From Macrosoma leucophasiata (lineage: Eukaryota; Arthropoda; Insecta; Lepidoptera; Hedylidae): DNA of 64,000 nt. The DNA is taken from NCBI GenBank assembly GCA_036365455.1, contig JAWQUS010000023.1, positions 2,852,001 to 2,916,000 on the forward strand, given 5' to 3'. The position numbers were made by a program, and so were the translations under genes. Positions 19,985 to 30,529 of this stretch are shown in pieces. The notes beneath the pieces are model-generated. The model worked only from the letters and a program-made list of their open reading frames with translations. It searched no databases and was not told the origin of the DNA. Every line of letters starts with the position of its first letter. Positions within the stretch are counted from its first letter, which is position 1.

Positions 19985-20046
19985 GAATCGAACCTGCGAC
20001 CTTAGGATAACCAGTCCAGCCGCTTTACCACTAAGCTACAGAAGTC
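19985..20046 (-). repeat. tRNA-like sequence, probably a SINE head
   Basis: On the minus strand it reads GACTTCTGTAGCTTAGTGG (A-box-like), then GGTTCGATTCCAGC (B box), and continues into an A/T-rich tail. The anticodon stem and the T stem do not pair well, and poly-T follows on the plus strand. I take it as a tRNA-derived SINE head, not a functional tRNA gene. Confidence 0.5.
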
Positions 20047-20134
20047 CCACCATAGCTTGCGGTTGTGATGATACGAAACCGCACGGGGTGGCAAACCTGT
20101 CAAGACTGTACAACGCAGTAAGCCACGCAACTGC

Positions 20135-20423
20135 ACTGGTGGTAGAGCTCCAGTGACGGAGCTCGCGGGCGTAGGCACCACCGCATTACCTAATATACTT
20201 GCCGCTGAATGGTAGTGTTCAGCACTATCATGTTCCGGTCAGGTGGTAATGTACGGCCTTGTAATTTCCGGCACAGAGGCATAACACCTTAGGCCTCAGG
20301 AGTGGTAACGCATCTGCACTTTGATCTTGGTCTTTGTGTGGGTGTCTGTAGGCTGCAGTCATCACTTAACATAAATGTGAACTGCATGCTTGTTTGCCAC
20401 TTTCATTACATTAAAAAAAAAAA
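20135..20423 (+). mobile_element. SINE A copy, full length
   Basis: ACTGGTGGTAGAGCTCC to ACATTAAAAAAAAAAA, nearly identical to the copy at 259. Confidence 0.9.
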
Positions 20424-20827
20424 CTTAACTCGTTTTATAGTTTCGCGCGCTTACCATCCGCTCTTACCAGCCGCGCAGACAATAAGCGTCAATACTAAGG
20501 CAGCTTTAAAATTGTTCAATGTGTTAACATAGATTATGATCACATTTCATTGGAACTTAAAGCTAATAGGTTATTCAACGTAGCATTTGCCTCATTCGCA
20601 CAACCATCCTAATCTAGCTGGTATTTAATGATGGATTCCCGTTAAATGCTAAAATCGTTGGTTGTTATTGAAATTTCAAGTGCCTTTGAATCTCAAATAC
20701 TCACACAGTTGTTTGAAATGTATATATAAGCTTACCGTCCTTGCTTTGTTACAAATAAACAATATATTTTTAGGGTTCCGTACCTCGAAAAAGAAAAAAC
20801 TCGACAAAAAAAGCCACGCGCAGTGTG

Positions 20828-21007
20828 CGTTACCACTCCTGAGGCCTAAGGTGTTATTATGCCTCTGTGCCAAAAATTACAGGGCCGTACATAACCACCT
20901 GACCGGAACACGATAGTGCTGATCACTACCATTTAGCGGCAAGTATATTAGGTAATGCGGTGGTGCGTACGCCTGCGAGCTCCGTCACTGGAGCTCTACC
21001 ACCAGTA
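20828..21007 (-). mobile_element. SINE A 5' half
   Basis: GTTACCACTCCTGAGGCC to CTCTACCACCAGTAAAA. The family 3' end is absent; the break at 20828 is abrupt. Confidence 0.85.
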
Positions 21008-21419
21008 AAAAAAAAAATTGTTGGGATTGATGTAGACAGGCTGCCTGAAAGAGATGATGTGCTAATTTCAAATAACCCTGTATAAATATGTACCTGATTA
21101 TTTGATGTAAATTTCACACTTCGACCTGACCTGGCTTAGTGGAGGCGCCCACGGTCCCTTTCTCGCCCAACCAACACGAGGACAAAGACAATAAAACAAT
21201 AGAAAGAATCTTAGTTTGTTGATTTAAAATGTTATTTGACAATTTGTCGTTTGCCTAAGCAAATCATTTGCTACATAATTAACGATTGGTTTGCCAAATT
21301 AAACTTTGGCGAAAAGTTTGTTGCCAAATGAAGTTTGGCGAAAAATATCTCGCCGAAAAGGCAGTACACCCTTTTGTCTGGCAGTGGACTTTAAACTGAA
21401 GTGAAAAATTATCAAAATG

Positions 21420-21592
21420 ATGTATGGCCCCGTAATAACTATCACACAGACATAACAACTTAGGTCTCAGGGGTGGCAACGCATCTGCATTTTGACCTCT
21501 GATTTTTATTCAAATGTGTTTAAGCTGCAGTCATTACTTAACATCGATGTGAGCTGCGTGCTTGTTTGCTACCTTTCTTACATAAAAAAAAA
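21420..21592 (+). mobile_element. SINE A relative, second subfamily
   Basis: ATGTATGGCCCCGTAATAAC, then CTATCAC, then GGGGTGGCAACGCATCTG and an end of TTTGCTACCTTTCTTACATA. The CGTAATAACTATCAC variant also occurs at 25.38 and 50.67 kb, defining an older subfamily. Confidence 0.75.
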
Positions 21593-22202
21593 TATAAAAA
21601 GATAAAAATGCTGTTATAGCGAAACATGAGCGCGGACGGGAAACCTTGTTAAGTGTAATTAAGTACAATTTCAAACGCAGCAACCATTCCCTCTTGACAC
21701 TGCGATGAATTCATTGTTTTAAGGATAAAGAGGACAGCTTTTAAGGGCGACGACCTGGTATGATATAAAGAGTTTATTAGAAACCAATTATGAAATTTAA
21801 TTTATCAATTCATTTCAAGGCTTTCTTTTATGCCATTCAGCTACGCAAACCTGAGCTCTACCACCAGTATGCTCTCATGACAGTACTCTCTCATGACATT
21901 TAATATCTCTACGGAACCCAAAAACAAAGTAACGTGTAAGTGCAGCACTATCATACATCACCGCATTATTTATACCTCAACTGTAGCAGTACTTTACTCC
22001 AAAGAGCACCCTTGAGAAATTTATTCAAATTTTGAGAACACAAGTTTTGCAACCCATAACGTATTATCTCGCTCGTTGGGGCAATGGAAAATAATTCATT
22101 TTATTACTTCATGTGTTTTCAGAATTTAGAGTTGGCTGAACTTATAATAGGTTACATTGTTTGTAAGACCAATAATAAGCCGACGGAGAGGAATAAAAAT
22201 TA
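21593..22202. other. Unassigned sequence
   Basis: AT-rich. A scrap of the SINE A 5' end (GAGCTCTACCACCAGTA) lies at 21853. Nothing else recognised. Confidence 0.4.
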
Positions 22203-22510
22203 ACGTAACTTCACGCCTGTAATCCCCGAAGGGGTAGGCAGAGGTAAATGCATGCATTCAAGCATACATGCAAACACCCACGATTCGCCGGTTACGTTTT
22301 GGCCCGTTTAACAGGTGGCGAGCCTGTTGACATTTCCGGGCACATTACCGAACTTCGGGGTACTGGGAAATTTCCAGAAAATGGAAAAATCCCAACAGAA
22401 CCAAAGATAAAGGACTTTAAACCATTATATCTGATAACCCCCTACCCGAGAATCGAACCCAGGACCTCAGCGTAGTAGTGGCCTGCTACCACTATGCTAC
22501 CGAAGCAGTT
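22203..22510 (-). mobile_element. SINE B copy, full length
   Basis: On the minus strand it opens with ACTGCTTCGGTAGCATAGTG (A box), then ACGCTGAGGTCCTGGGTTCG and ATTCTCGGGTAGGGG (B box). The body is GATTTTTCCATTTTCTGG..GTAATGTGCCCGG..GGCGAATCG, ending CAGGCGTGAAGTTACG. A tRNA-derived SINE of about 305 bp with both pol III boxes visible. Confidence 0.85.
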
Positions 22511-22778
22511 CTATTTATTCTATATGTATTCTGTCCTATGTATATTTATTCTGTCTTCTATTTTTTCTAAAAAAATAATTTTGCAGAATGTTTGTAGAGG
22601 TTTTGAAGTGCAAATGTATTTGTTGGCAAACGAGGATCAAATCTGGCTATAGTGATTTCATGCGTAGCAAATAAGTAATCTCAGAAAAACCTTTTATCAA
22701 AGACATCGAGTCGCCCTAAGTGCCAGTCAGAGGCAGTCGATAGTAAAATTTCAAAATTAATAAATATTTAAGGCTTTT

Positions 22779-22953
22779 ACTGGTGGTAGACCTCCAGTGA
22801 CGGAGCTCGTGGGCGTAGGCACCACCGCATAACCTACACTTGCCGCTAAATGGTAGTGTTCAGCACTATCGTGTTCCGGTCAGGTGGTAATGTAGGGCTT
22901 TGTAATTTCCGGCACAGAGGTATAACACCTTCGAGAGCCCTCAGGCCTCAGGC
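22779..22953 (+). mobile_element. SINE A copy, 3'-truncated
   Basis: ACTGGTGGTAGACCTCC onward; breaks after CATAACACCTTCG/CTCAGGCCTCAGG. Unlike most truncations it has lost the 3' end, so the loss came after insertion. Confidence 0.8.
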
Positions 22954-23049
22954 GCGTGCGTATGATTCCGTACAACTAATTAATTTTCCATGCTATCTAT
23001 CATTAACACGATGATAGGTTCTCCTGTAAGGATTCTATAAGTCTGTGGC

Positions 23050-23255
23050 TGCAGACGCCCAGGAAGACCAAGACTGACCTACCATGACCAAATAGATCGA
23101 GTGTCTGAGGGTGGGGTCAAAAGTCTTAAGAATTGGCGTGCAAATGAAGAAAATGATGAAGGTAGACGAAGTACGGGAGGTATGTCAGGAACTGGATATC
23201 TGGCGCTCCACACTCTTTTCCTACCCCGTAAAGGACCTGGCGCGAATATACACGC
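23050..23255 (+). mobile_element. RTE-1 LINE 3' end
   Basis: GCAGACGCCCAGGAAGACCA, ACCTACCATGACCAAATAGA and GGATATCTGGCGCTCCACAC to GGCGCGAATATACACG. Confidence 0.75.
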
Positions 23256-23328
23256 ATAATATGTTCATTTATATACATATTTATTTCATGATTTATTCAT
23301 TTATTTGGAGAACCAACAGCACATGATA

Positions 23329-24125
23329 TATATGACGGCAGTCGAAATTATTCGAGACAGCTACTGGATGACTACTAGCGCCATCTAGTTTGTCGGAGAC
23401 GTAACCTAATTATGCTAGGGTAGATTATTTAATACGGAATACTAGGTGGCGCCACGGTCGCCTTAGGTACTTGGATTTGTTACCTTGGAGGGGATAGTTA
23501 CTTGCCGATATCGGGTTTATAAAGGCTAACAAATAGTTTATGACGGTCAGTCATAGAGTAACAGTCGATCAGTCACAGTCACACAGTTGAATGGAATTAT
23601 TGTAGGGCAGTTATGCTGCCAGTTAGAAAAGTGAACGTCAGTGATATTAAAGTGATATAAAGCGGGTAGTCCTGAACTAGTGATAGTAGTAGTATCGTAT
23701 CCTGATAAATATGGTTGCCCGGTCCGAAGGGTTTCTTGCCCGTTCTTCCCTGCCGGAAGTAATCGAATGGGCGGATCTTTGGCAACATACGACTTTATTC
23801 TGCCATCCTGTGCTTTATTTCATCATCCGCTCGAGTACCCACCTACAGATGCCCACAAACATGAGTAACATATCGGCTTATGGAAAGACACGCCCACAAC
23901 ACTACCCAGATATCAGGACTGAAGAGGTCCTCATGCCGATATATATAACAAAATTAAAGGAATAAAAACAAAATGAGACTCAAAGCTTCCCACGTATAAT
24001 AGATAGTGGATAGTAGTAAATAACTAATAAGAAGTAAACATGTTCAATATCTATAGGAGTATGAGTACAATATCTTTATATTTAAATAATAATATAACAT
24101 TGAAATAAATAAAAATTTACGTCTT
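23329..24125 (+). mobile_element. Possible solo LTR or small promoter-bearing unit
   Basis: A block without the families seen around it. It carries GGCGCCACGGTCGCC, a TATA-like GTTTATAAAGG at 23516, a cluster of CAGTCA words just downstream (CGGTCAGTCATAGAG, AGTCACAGTCACACAG) and, at the far end, AATAAATAAAAATTT as a polyadenylation signal. A promoter, leader and poly-A signal within 800 bp suit an LTR (U3-R-U5). No primer-binding site, internal region or clear target duplication was found. A short real gene is the alternative. Confidence 0.35.
23711..23965 (+). CDS. Unrecognised small reading frame (84 codons)
   Basis: ATG at 23711, about 195 bp downstream of a TATA-like box, stop at 23965, polyadenylation-like signal about 140 bp further. 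The product starts MVARSEGFLARSSLPEVIEW and ends PIYITKLKE; it has no signal peptide or motif that I recognise. The placement between promoter-like and poly-A-like signals is the only support. It may be an incidental frame in an LTR. Confidence 0.2.
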   Translation: MVARSEGFLARSSLPEVIEWADLWQHTTLFCHPVLYFIIRSSTHLQMPTNMSNISAYGKTRPQHYPDIRTEEVLMPIYITKLKE

Positions 24126-24250
24126 CCGAAAAATAAGTTGCTTAAAGACCGCCTCGATGATTCCGCACTAAGTTACATTGGTAACATTGCTTAAATTATT
24201 GAAAGTATTGCACGCACGCCATAAGAAGGTATTACTTCTGTAGTGTATTC

Positions 24251-24538
24251 ACTGGTGGTAGAGCTTCAGTGACGGAGCTCGCGGGCGTAGGCACCGCCGC
24301 ATTACCTAATATACTTGCCGCTAAATGGTAGTGCTCAGCACTGTCGTGTTCCGGTCAGGTGGTAATGTACGGCCCTGTAATTTCCGGCACAGAGGCATAA
24401 CACCTTAGACCTCAGGAGTGGTAACGTATCCGCATTTTGACCTTTGTCTTTGTGTGGGTGTCTATAGGCTGCAGTCATCACTTAACAATCAATGTGAACT
24501 GCACGCTTGTTTACACTTCCATTATATAAAAAAAAAAG
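24251..24538 (+). mobile_element. SINE A copy, full length
   Basis: ACTGGTGGTAGAGCTTCAG to CCATTATATAAAAAAAAAA. Confidence 0.9.
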
Positions 24539-24890
24539 TTACTTCTTTCAATAGCCAAAGATAGTGGTTTGGTAGTGCGCGTATAAGTAAGTACACTTAT
24601 AAATACACAAACACGTCATCTTTAATACCTTTTTTCCTCAAAGAACAGCTGCCAATTATTAGCTGACATTTGAAAAAACACACTTCAAATAAAAACCTTG
24701 TCTTAGCCAACCCCCACGGCAACTCCCAGGGTAAAACACGAACCGCCAAAGATATTTACCACCTCATAAACTGTGTCTTTCACACGTCAAATTACAAGAT
24801 TTAACGTAAATGAAAGGATGTACGCAAGTTGAATAAATATATGAAGCTTACAGTGGAAAGTTATACAGGGTGACATAAATAAATATAACA
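24539..24890. other. Unassigned sequence
   Basis: No element recognised. TATACAGGGTGACATAAAT near 24862 is a fragment of unknown class. Confidence 0.4.
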
Positions 24891-25056
24891 CTGGAGCTCC
24901 GGCACAGAGGCATAACACCTAATGTCTCAAGAGTGGCAGCGCATCTGCATTTTGACCTCTGGTCATTGTGTGGTTGTCTATAGGCTGCAGTCATCACTTA
25001 ACATCAATGTGAACTGCATGCTTGTTTGCCACTTTTATTACATAAAAAAAAAAAAA
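24891..25056 (+). mobile_element. SINE A copy with internal deletion
   Basis: CTGGAGCTCCGGCACAGAGG joins the 5' end directly to the CACAGAGG block; 3' end and A12 tail intact. Confidence 0.8.
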
Positions 25057-25124
25057 TGAAAATACAGATCATACTAGCCACCTAACAGAGGACAATAAAT
25101 GCGTTGCCAGCCCTGATAAACTGA

Positions 25125-25250
25125 TATCAGGGGTGGCAACGCATCTACATTTTGACCTCTAGTCTTTGTGTAAGTGTCTATAGGATGCAGTCATCACTTA
25201 ACATCAATGTGAACTGCATGCTTGTTTGCCACCTTTCGTACATAAAAAAG
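25125..25250 (+). mobile_element. SINE A relative, 3' part
   Basis: ATCAGGGGTGGCAACGCATC to CCACCTTTCGTACATAAAAA. Confidence 0.75.
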
Positions 25251-25260
25251 TAAATTACTA

Positions 25261-25448
25261 TTTTTTTTAACTCACATTTATGCTAAGTGATGACTGCCGC
25301 CTATAGACATCTACACAAAAATCTGAGGTCCACATGCAAATGCATTGCTACCCCTTAGTTGTCATGTCTCTGTGATAGTTATTATGGGGCCATACATTAC
25401 CAAATAACGGGATCACGATAGTGCTGAACACTACCATTTAGCCACAGA
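25261..25448 (-). mobile_element. SINE A relative, second subfamily
   Basis: T-run at 25261, then ATGACTGCCGCC and GTGATAGTTATTATGGGGCC to ACTACCATTTAGCCAC. It faces the preceding copy tail to tail. Confidence 0.75.
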
Positions 25449-25608
25449 CTTATAGAATACCTACAGGAGAACCTATGATCCTATTAATGATAGTATGGAA
25501 AATTAATTAGTTGTACGGAATCCTACCCACACCAGTCCGGCTCGCACTTGGCCGCTTTTTATTCACTCGTCTCTAAGCTACATGGTCCATTAATGGAACT
25601 ATTATTCC

Positions 25609-25958
25609 TAATAATAATAATATTTTGATACGTCCCACTGCTGGGCACGAGTTACTCCCCTTCTCGGGAGGAGGCCTGGAGCTTACTCCACCACGCTGCT
25701 CCAAAGCAGGTTGGTGGAGATAAGGGTTAGTGGCCAACCCGCTGTCGGATGTTTTCAAACCGCCCATAAGGCCTCCGACAATTGTAACGACTGCTATCTA
25801 TCAATAGCAACCGGGACCGACGGCTTATCATGCCCTCCGAAGCACGGAAACGCATTTAAATTTGCCACTAGCGGTCACCCATCACACACCCGACCGCGCC
25901 CTTATCGCTTAACCGACCGCTTCGGATCTTCACCAGCCGCGGGATCATGCGCGCTTCT
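25609..25958 (-). mobile_element. SINE C copy, full length
   Basis: TAATAATAATATTTTGATAC at the 3' end, then CGTCCCACTGCTGGGCACG, CTATCTATCAATAGCAACCG and GCCCTCCGAAGCACGGAAAC. It runs through the 5S-like block near 25868-25915 to GCGCGCTTC. Confidence 0.85.
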
Positions 25959-26939
25959 ATAATATAGGATATATACAGCCATAAAAGACTTTAGATAAAA
26001 ATCTAGGCATACCGAAAAGATCCAGCTACCAATAAAATAACGAAATTGTAGTTAATGTAAGTAGGAAAAAAATACGCAGTCTTTGTTTTTATGTCAAAAA
26101 TGTCTTATCGCGAAGACAAGAAATGAGCAAATGTTGGTGCAATTTCATTACGTACACTCGGAATGAGGATAAACTCCTATTCATGTTATGAGATTCGATA
26201 CTCATTTGGCAGTTCTCGTGTTCGACTTTAATATCACAAAATGTCCTTTATGTGACTTACACACTAGAGAACTTTAAAGCTTGGGACTAAGGGACATTGA
26301 TTGAGATATAAACCTCATTTATTTTCTCGGATAATGCACGTGTCTTGGTATATGAACGGTTACTTAAAATTCACCTTTTTAATGCCATGAAGTAAGGTTG
26401 TACGTGGTGGTCATAGTTTACATTGATGATAAGTAGTACTGTAGCCTCCTGTTTTATGTACATGATAATCATCTACATAAGAGCTAAAATACAATAATCC
26501 GGTAAATACAATACCTAATGCGAGATGGGCAGCAGCGTTCCGCGATAAAACTTCCGCCACTGCGATCGCTAACCCGCATGCCAAGGGTGACGATTATGTT
26601 ATATCCCCCGTGGCTTTAAACGTTTTTCGGCTGAAATGAGTCTATAAAAATCAAACGCACAATTTCGTTTTAGTTATGCCGTCGAACAACAAAAAAAAAG
26701 CGAATACAATACGAAGGCATTAAATAAGATCTCCATAACGAAACTACTGACTAACTAGACGAGACAGTATCTTATCTGAACTAATAAAAAGACAATTCCT
26801 TTGCCAACTGTCTTCTGAATGCAAATCGCGAATTAGGCATTACACTGATTTCCATGTCGAGTTATATTGTTGGAGACAGTTCATATTAAAAACAAAATGT
26901 GTACTGAAGAAAAACAGTCTTAATTAGGCAATAATAACC
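25959..26939. other. Mostly unassigned; M scrap near 26.53 kb
   Basis: GCAGCAGCGTTCCGCGATAA and CGATCGCTAACCCGCATGCC (26528-26585) are a minus-strand repeat M fragment. The rest is AT-rich with no coding signal. Confidence 0.45.
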
Positions 26940-27345
26940 CCCTTCCTGCCACTTCCTCGAGGGTATCCGCCTCGTCGTGGTGGTGGCTTGGTAGTCGGTG
27001 GGTGTCCCCACACCGGCGAAGCTAAGAGGAAACCAGCGAGGGAGCGGCGTTTGGCATGGCTCTGTCCGCCGCTAGCTGCTGTGGAAAGGAGACCACTGGG
27101 GAAGAGGTGTACGGGTATATCATGGTGGTCCCGCCGTTTGGGGGGGACGGTTGAGGGTCAAACTCCTTAACGCTTCGGTTTCCCCGGAGCCGAACTGTGT
27201 GGGCATGGACCCTTCCACCCGGGCGGTATGGGACGCCTGGTGTAGTGAGTGGTCTGGGGAGAGACCTTCGGGCGTCGGATAACTGGATGCTCGTTGCCCA
27301 GATGGGGAGTTCCCGGGCTGGCAAGCATGCAGCTGTTCCACACGT
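26940..27345 (+). other. GC-rich island of unknown origin
   Basis: A roughly 400-bp stretch with sharply higher GC than its flanks (for example GGTGGTCCCGCCGTTTGGGG and CTTCCACCCGGGCGGTATGG). Frames of 60-115 codons exist on both strands simply because GC-rich DNA has few stops; none shows a motif. The 5' region of a GC-rich LINE is a plausible source, since the LINE at 37.7 kb has similar composition, but I found no shared sequence. Confidence 0.4.
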
Positions 27346-27539
27346 TTTTTGTCTTATCTGTCCAGTCAAGTCAATTTGTCTGCCTGTCTTTCCAGCTAAA
27401 TTTCAAGTCTTCAATCTATCCATTTATCTCTGTTCCTTTATTATTTATCCGTATTCTGACAAACTATTGTCTATGTTATCCACGTGTCTGCCTGGTTATC
27501 TCTCTCTCTCAATATATTAGGTTTCGTAGGAAATAATAG

Positions 27540-27850
27540 AATTGAATTGGCTATCGCTAGACTAATGTAGAGTGACGTCACGTGCACTGAAATAACGGTA
27601 ACAATAGGCAACTGTCACAGCTCACCTCTCTTTGTCTCGGAGTGATGAATGTTCTGTTGTTTGCTACGTATTGTATCTATGTACAGTACCCAACAATTAA
27701 TATTGCACATCGAGCCTGGGAAGGAGACATCGGCTTATTTCGGGTCTGTAGAGCGTTATCTCTTTCGCATCTTACCTATTTGGCGTTGTCGATCATTTTG
27801 ATCAAGTTTTGACCAATACCGAACTAACAGTGCTTCCGTAGGCAGTGTGC
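27540..27850. repeat. Repeat K copy
   Basis: The right part, from TGTACAGTACCCAACAATTA through CGGCTTATTTCGGGTCTGTA and CATTTTGATCAAGTTTTGAC to GTAGGCAGTGTGCAA, is matched at 45295-45480. The left part (GTGACGTCACGTGCACTG, CAATAGGC, GATGAATGTTC) is matched near 29430-29515. Confidence 0.7.
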
Positions 27851-27852
27851 AA

Positions 27853-28045
27853 CAGACGACCCGATTAGTCCAGAGGTGTGAGATGACCGCTTGAAGAAGG
27901 ATCGCGGGTTCGATCTCCGTACTAGGACAAATGTTTTTATGGCCTTCAGATATTTGTTTCGGGTCTCGGTGTTTGTGTATGTGTTGTGTGTGTGTACACA
28001 ACACAGGTTTTTACTTAGTGTGGGTCTGTGAGTGTAAGCAAATAA
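27853..28045 (+). mobile_element. SINE E copy
   Basis: ACCCGATTAGTCCAGAGGTG (A box), GGATCGCGGGTTCGATCTCC (B box), then TATGGCCTTCAGATATTTGT and GTTGTGTGTGTGTACACAAC. Confidence 0.8.
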
Positions 28046-28080
28046 AATGCAGTGGACATGTTATTTTATTATTTTTTGTT

Positions 28081-28275
28081 AGCTTTATTGTTGTTAGCTT
28101 ATGTTAAGGTCTTAAGGCTTCTTCACGTAGGTGAAAGAGCTTAACATAACTTCTTAGAGCTCTTTCAAGCAGTCCACGCATTTATGCCTTTTTTCACTGA
28201 TTTTACGAACCTGGTCATGACGCAAAATATTATTATATTATATTGGATATAAACTTACAATAACTTATCGCACGG
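28081..28275 (+). repeat. Direct repeat, left copy (pairs with 28829-29010)
   Basis: Contains TTATGTTAAG and, about 30 bp on, CTTAACATAA, with TTCACGTAGGTGAA between: a nested hairpin. The same block recurs at 28829-29010 with a few indels. The two copies enclose an RTE-2 piece and a LINE tail. Confidence 0.75.
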
Positions 28276-28276
28276 C

Positions 28277-28455
28277 TCTATTCTGCTCTGCCCCAAAGGC
28301 TATCTTCGAGCTATGTGCCCTGCCCACTGCCACTTGAGTCTCGCTACTCGGTGGGCTATGTCGGTAACTTTGGTTCTCATGCGGATATCCTCATTTCTGA
28401 TTCGATCTCGCAGAGAAACTCCGAGCATAGCCCTCTCCATTGCTGTCGCGTCGTG
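28277..28455 (-). pseudogene. RTE-2 LINE reverse transcriptase fragment
   Basis: The minus-strand frame reads MERAMLGVSLRDRIRNEDIR, then MRTKVTDIAHRVARLKWQWA and GHIARR before a stop. This is the segment after the LYG motif in RTE reverse transcriptases; the start and end are both missing. Confidence 0.8.
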
Positions 28456-28464
28456 TGACGGGTT

Positions 28465-28828
28465 GCTCACTTCCCTTCAAAATGGTCGAGGAGAGCAATG
28501 GCTGCCACATGCGTCATACTCGTGAACGGGTGCTGATTGTGGGGACTGGTCTGTTCTGATTTGCGGGTGTTATATTCTATCATGATATTAAGCTGTTGAT
28601 GGGTATTTGCGTATGTGTTTATATGCAAATATTTATATGCCATGGACGTTCACATTATCTTTATTTTATTTAATAATATTTGTATTAAATCTAAGATTTT
28701 GACAAAAGAGCAACACGCTGAGCTTGTTGGGTAGCGGAGTTCTTCTCAGTAGTGCCTGCACTTGGAACTCTGCTAAGTGAATGACTATGATTATGACGAA
28801 CAGATTTTTCATTTTCTTCTATGAAGGA
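28465..28828 (+). mobile_element. LINE 3' end, close relative of 35169
   Basis: GCTCACTTCCCTTCAAAATG to TTCTTCTATGAAGGAATT. It differs from 35169-35535 by only a handful of bases over about 365 bp, so both are recent or one was copied from the other. Confidence 0.8.
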
Positions 28829-29010
28829 ATTTATTGTTGTTAGCTTATGTTAAGGTCTTAGGGCTTCTTCACGTAGGTGAAAGAGCTTAACATAACTTCT
28901 TAGAGCTCTTTCAAGCAGTCCAATAGTAGCATTTATTCCTTTTTTCACTGATTTTACGAACCGGTATACCGATAAAAACATACAATAACTTATCGCACGG
29001 CTCTATTTAG
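28829..29010 (+). repeat. Direct repeat, right copy
   Basis: Matches 28081-28275, including the nested hairpin and the closing AACTTATCGCACGGCTCTAT. Confidence 0.75.
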
Positions 29011-29038
29011 TATAGAAGTACGTAAGCAGCGTAATTTT

Positions 29039-29244
29039 AGTGGTGGTAGAGCTCCAGTGATGGAGCTCGCGGGCGTAGGTACCACCTCATTACTTAATAT
29101 ACTATACTTGGCACAGAGGCATAACACCTTAGGCCTCATCTGCATTTTAACCTTGGTCTTTGTGTGGGTGTCTATAGACTGCATTCATCACTTAACATCA
29201 ATGTGAACTGCATGCTTGTTTACCACTTCCATTACAAAAAAAAA
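29039..29244 (+). mobile_element. SINE A copy with deletions
   Basis: 5' hairpin and 3' end present. The middle from AATATACT to GGCACAGAGG is missing, as is a shorter piece after GGCCTCA. Confidence 0.85.
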
Positions 29245-29572
29245 TCGACAGCCACGCTTCTACTATTGGCTTTAAGCCTAACATGAAAGAGCTCTTACGC
29301 TGAAGAAAGAAAAATCAACTCCACGGCCAGTAAAAAATTGTATGTCTATTTTATCCGTCTGTCAGTCCGTTAAACCGATATGCTTTTAACAGAAATATAA
29401 TACATTGCAACAGATCACTGGACTGTAAGCAAGTGATGTGACGTCACGTGCAACGTCACAACACAATAGGCTCACGTGACAGCTAACCCTTGTTTGCCCT
29501 GAAATGATGAACGCTCCACTGTATTTGTAAAGAATGGCCCAAATATTACACGGACAGTTGTAGAATTTTACT

Positions 29573-29724
29573 ACTGGTAGAGCTCCAGTGACCGAGCCAC
29601 ACGGACAAAGGCGCCATTACGTAATCTACTTGCCGCTGAATGCTAGTATTCAGCACTGTCGTGTTCTGGTCAGATGGTAATATAGCCCTGTAATTTCTGG
29701 CACAGGTCATAATACGTAAGCCTT
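29573..29724 (+). mobile_element. SINE A copy, old, 3'-truncated
   Basis: ACTGGTAGAGCTCCAGTGAC to CTGGCACAGGTCATAATACG with many changes. Confidence 0.7.
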
Positions 29725-29949
29725 AAAGATAAATATTTATTTATTCTCTACACAATGTTGTCTTAAGTTAATTATGATTATGGTAAGTAGGAACATGATA
29801 TGAAGCTTAATTTTAAAAACTATGTTTATTTATTTTTCTAACATTTAACCCTGGGTAAAGACAGGAGCGCTCAAACTAGGTAAACCCTGTGCTGTTACTC
29901 TCCTGGTCTCCTTCTCAGGAATTAGTTCACAATTTACTTGTAGAATTTT
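29725..29949. other. Unassigned sequence
   Basis: Nothing recognised. Confidence 0.4.
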
Positions 29950-30340
29950 AGTCATAGCTCATCGTTTAAGCCAAAAGACGTCCACTGCTGAACAAAGGCT
30001 TCCCCCAAAGATTGCCTGCCACAATGAACGGTCCTAGGCCGCCCTCATCCAGCGACTGCCCGCGACCTTCACCAAGTCGTCGGTCCATCTTGTGGGTAGC
30101 CTGCCTACCCTTCGCCACTCTAGAACTGCTCTACCCCAACGGCCGTCAGTTCTTCGAGCTATGTTCCCTGCCCACTGCCAATTGAGTCTCGCTACTCGGT
30201 GAGCTATGTCGGTAATTTTGGTTCTCACGCGGATCTTCTCATTTTGGATTCGATCTCGCAGAGAAACTCCGAGCTTAATCCATCTCCATTGCTCTCTGAG
30301 TGACCTTGAGCCTTCTTATGAGGCCCATATAGCTCGTGAG
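29950..30340 (-). pseudogene. RTE-2 LINE C-terminus and 3' end
   Basis: The minus-strand frame 30228-30034 reads MRTKITDIAHRVARLNWQWA, GNIARRTDGRWGRAVLEW and TRWTDDLVKVAGSRW. Upstream, an in-frame stop follows a QRAMEMD stretch, so it is inactive. The 3' end has the GCCTTTGTTCAGCAGTGG block. Confidence 0.85.
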
Positions 30341-30357
30341 TGTAATAAAGAGAATTA

Positions 30358-30502
30358 GGAGGAGTGGCAACGCCTGTATTGCGGATGAATTGTCACCTAA
30401 GTCGAAATTTCTGGTTTTATGTAGGTAGATGTTTATACGCTACAGTATTTCTTAGCATCAATGTTAACAGTACGCTTGTTTGCCACTTTATGACATAAAA
30501 AA
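30358..30502 (+). mobile_element. Divergent SINE A relative, 3' part
   Basis: GGAGGAGTGGCAACGCC to TTGCCACTTTATGACATAAA. Confidence 0.6.
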
Positions 30503-30529
30503 TGGAGTAACAACAATAAGGAGTTTTTC

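Noticed and set aside
19985..20046. Functional tRNA gene
   Set aside because: A and B boxes are visible, but the anticodon and T stems pair poorly and the sequence runs into an A/T-rich SINE-like tail.
22440..22510. tRNA gene at the head of SINE B
   Set aside because: The same tRNA-like head precedes the same 230-bp body in several copies, so it is a SINE.
26940..27345. Ribosomal RNA gene piece
   Set aside because: GC-rich, but no rRNA stretch that I know is present.
27022..27369. 115-codon minus-strand frame and overlapping plus frames
   Set aside because: GC-rich sequence has few stops, frames overlap on both strands and none shows a domain.
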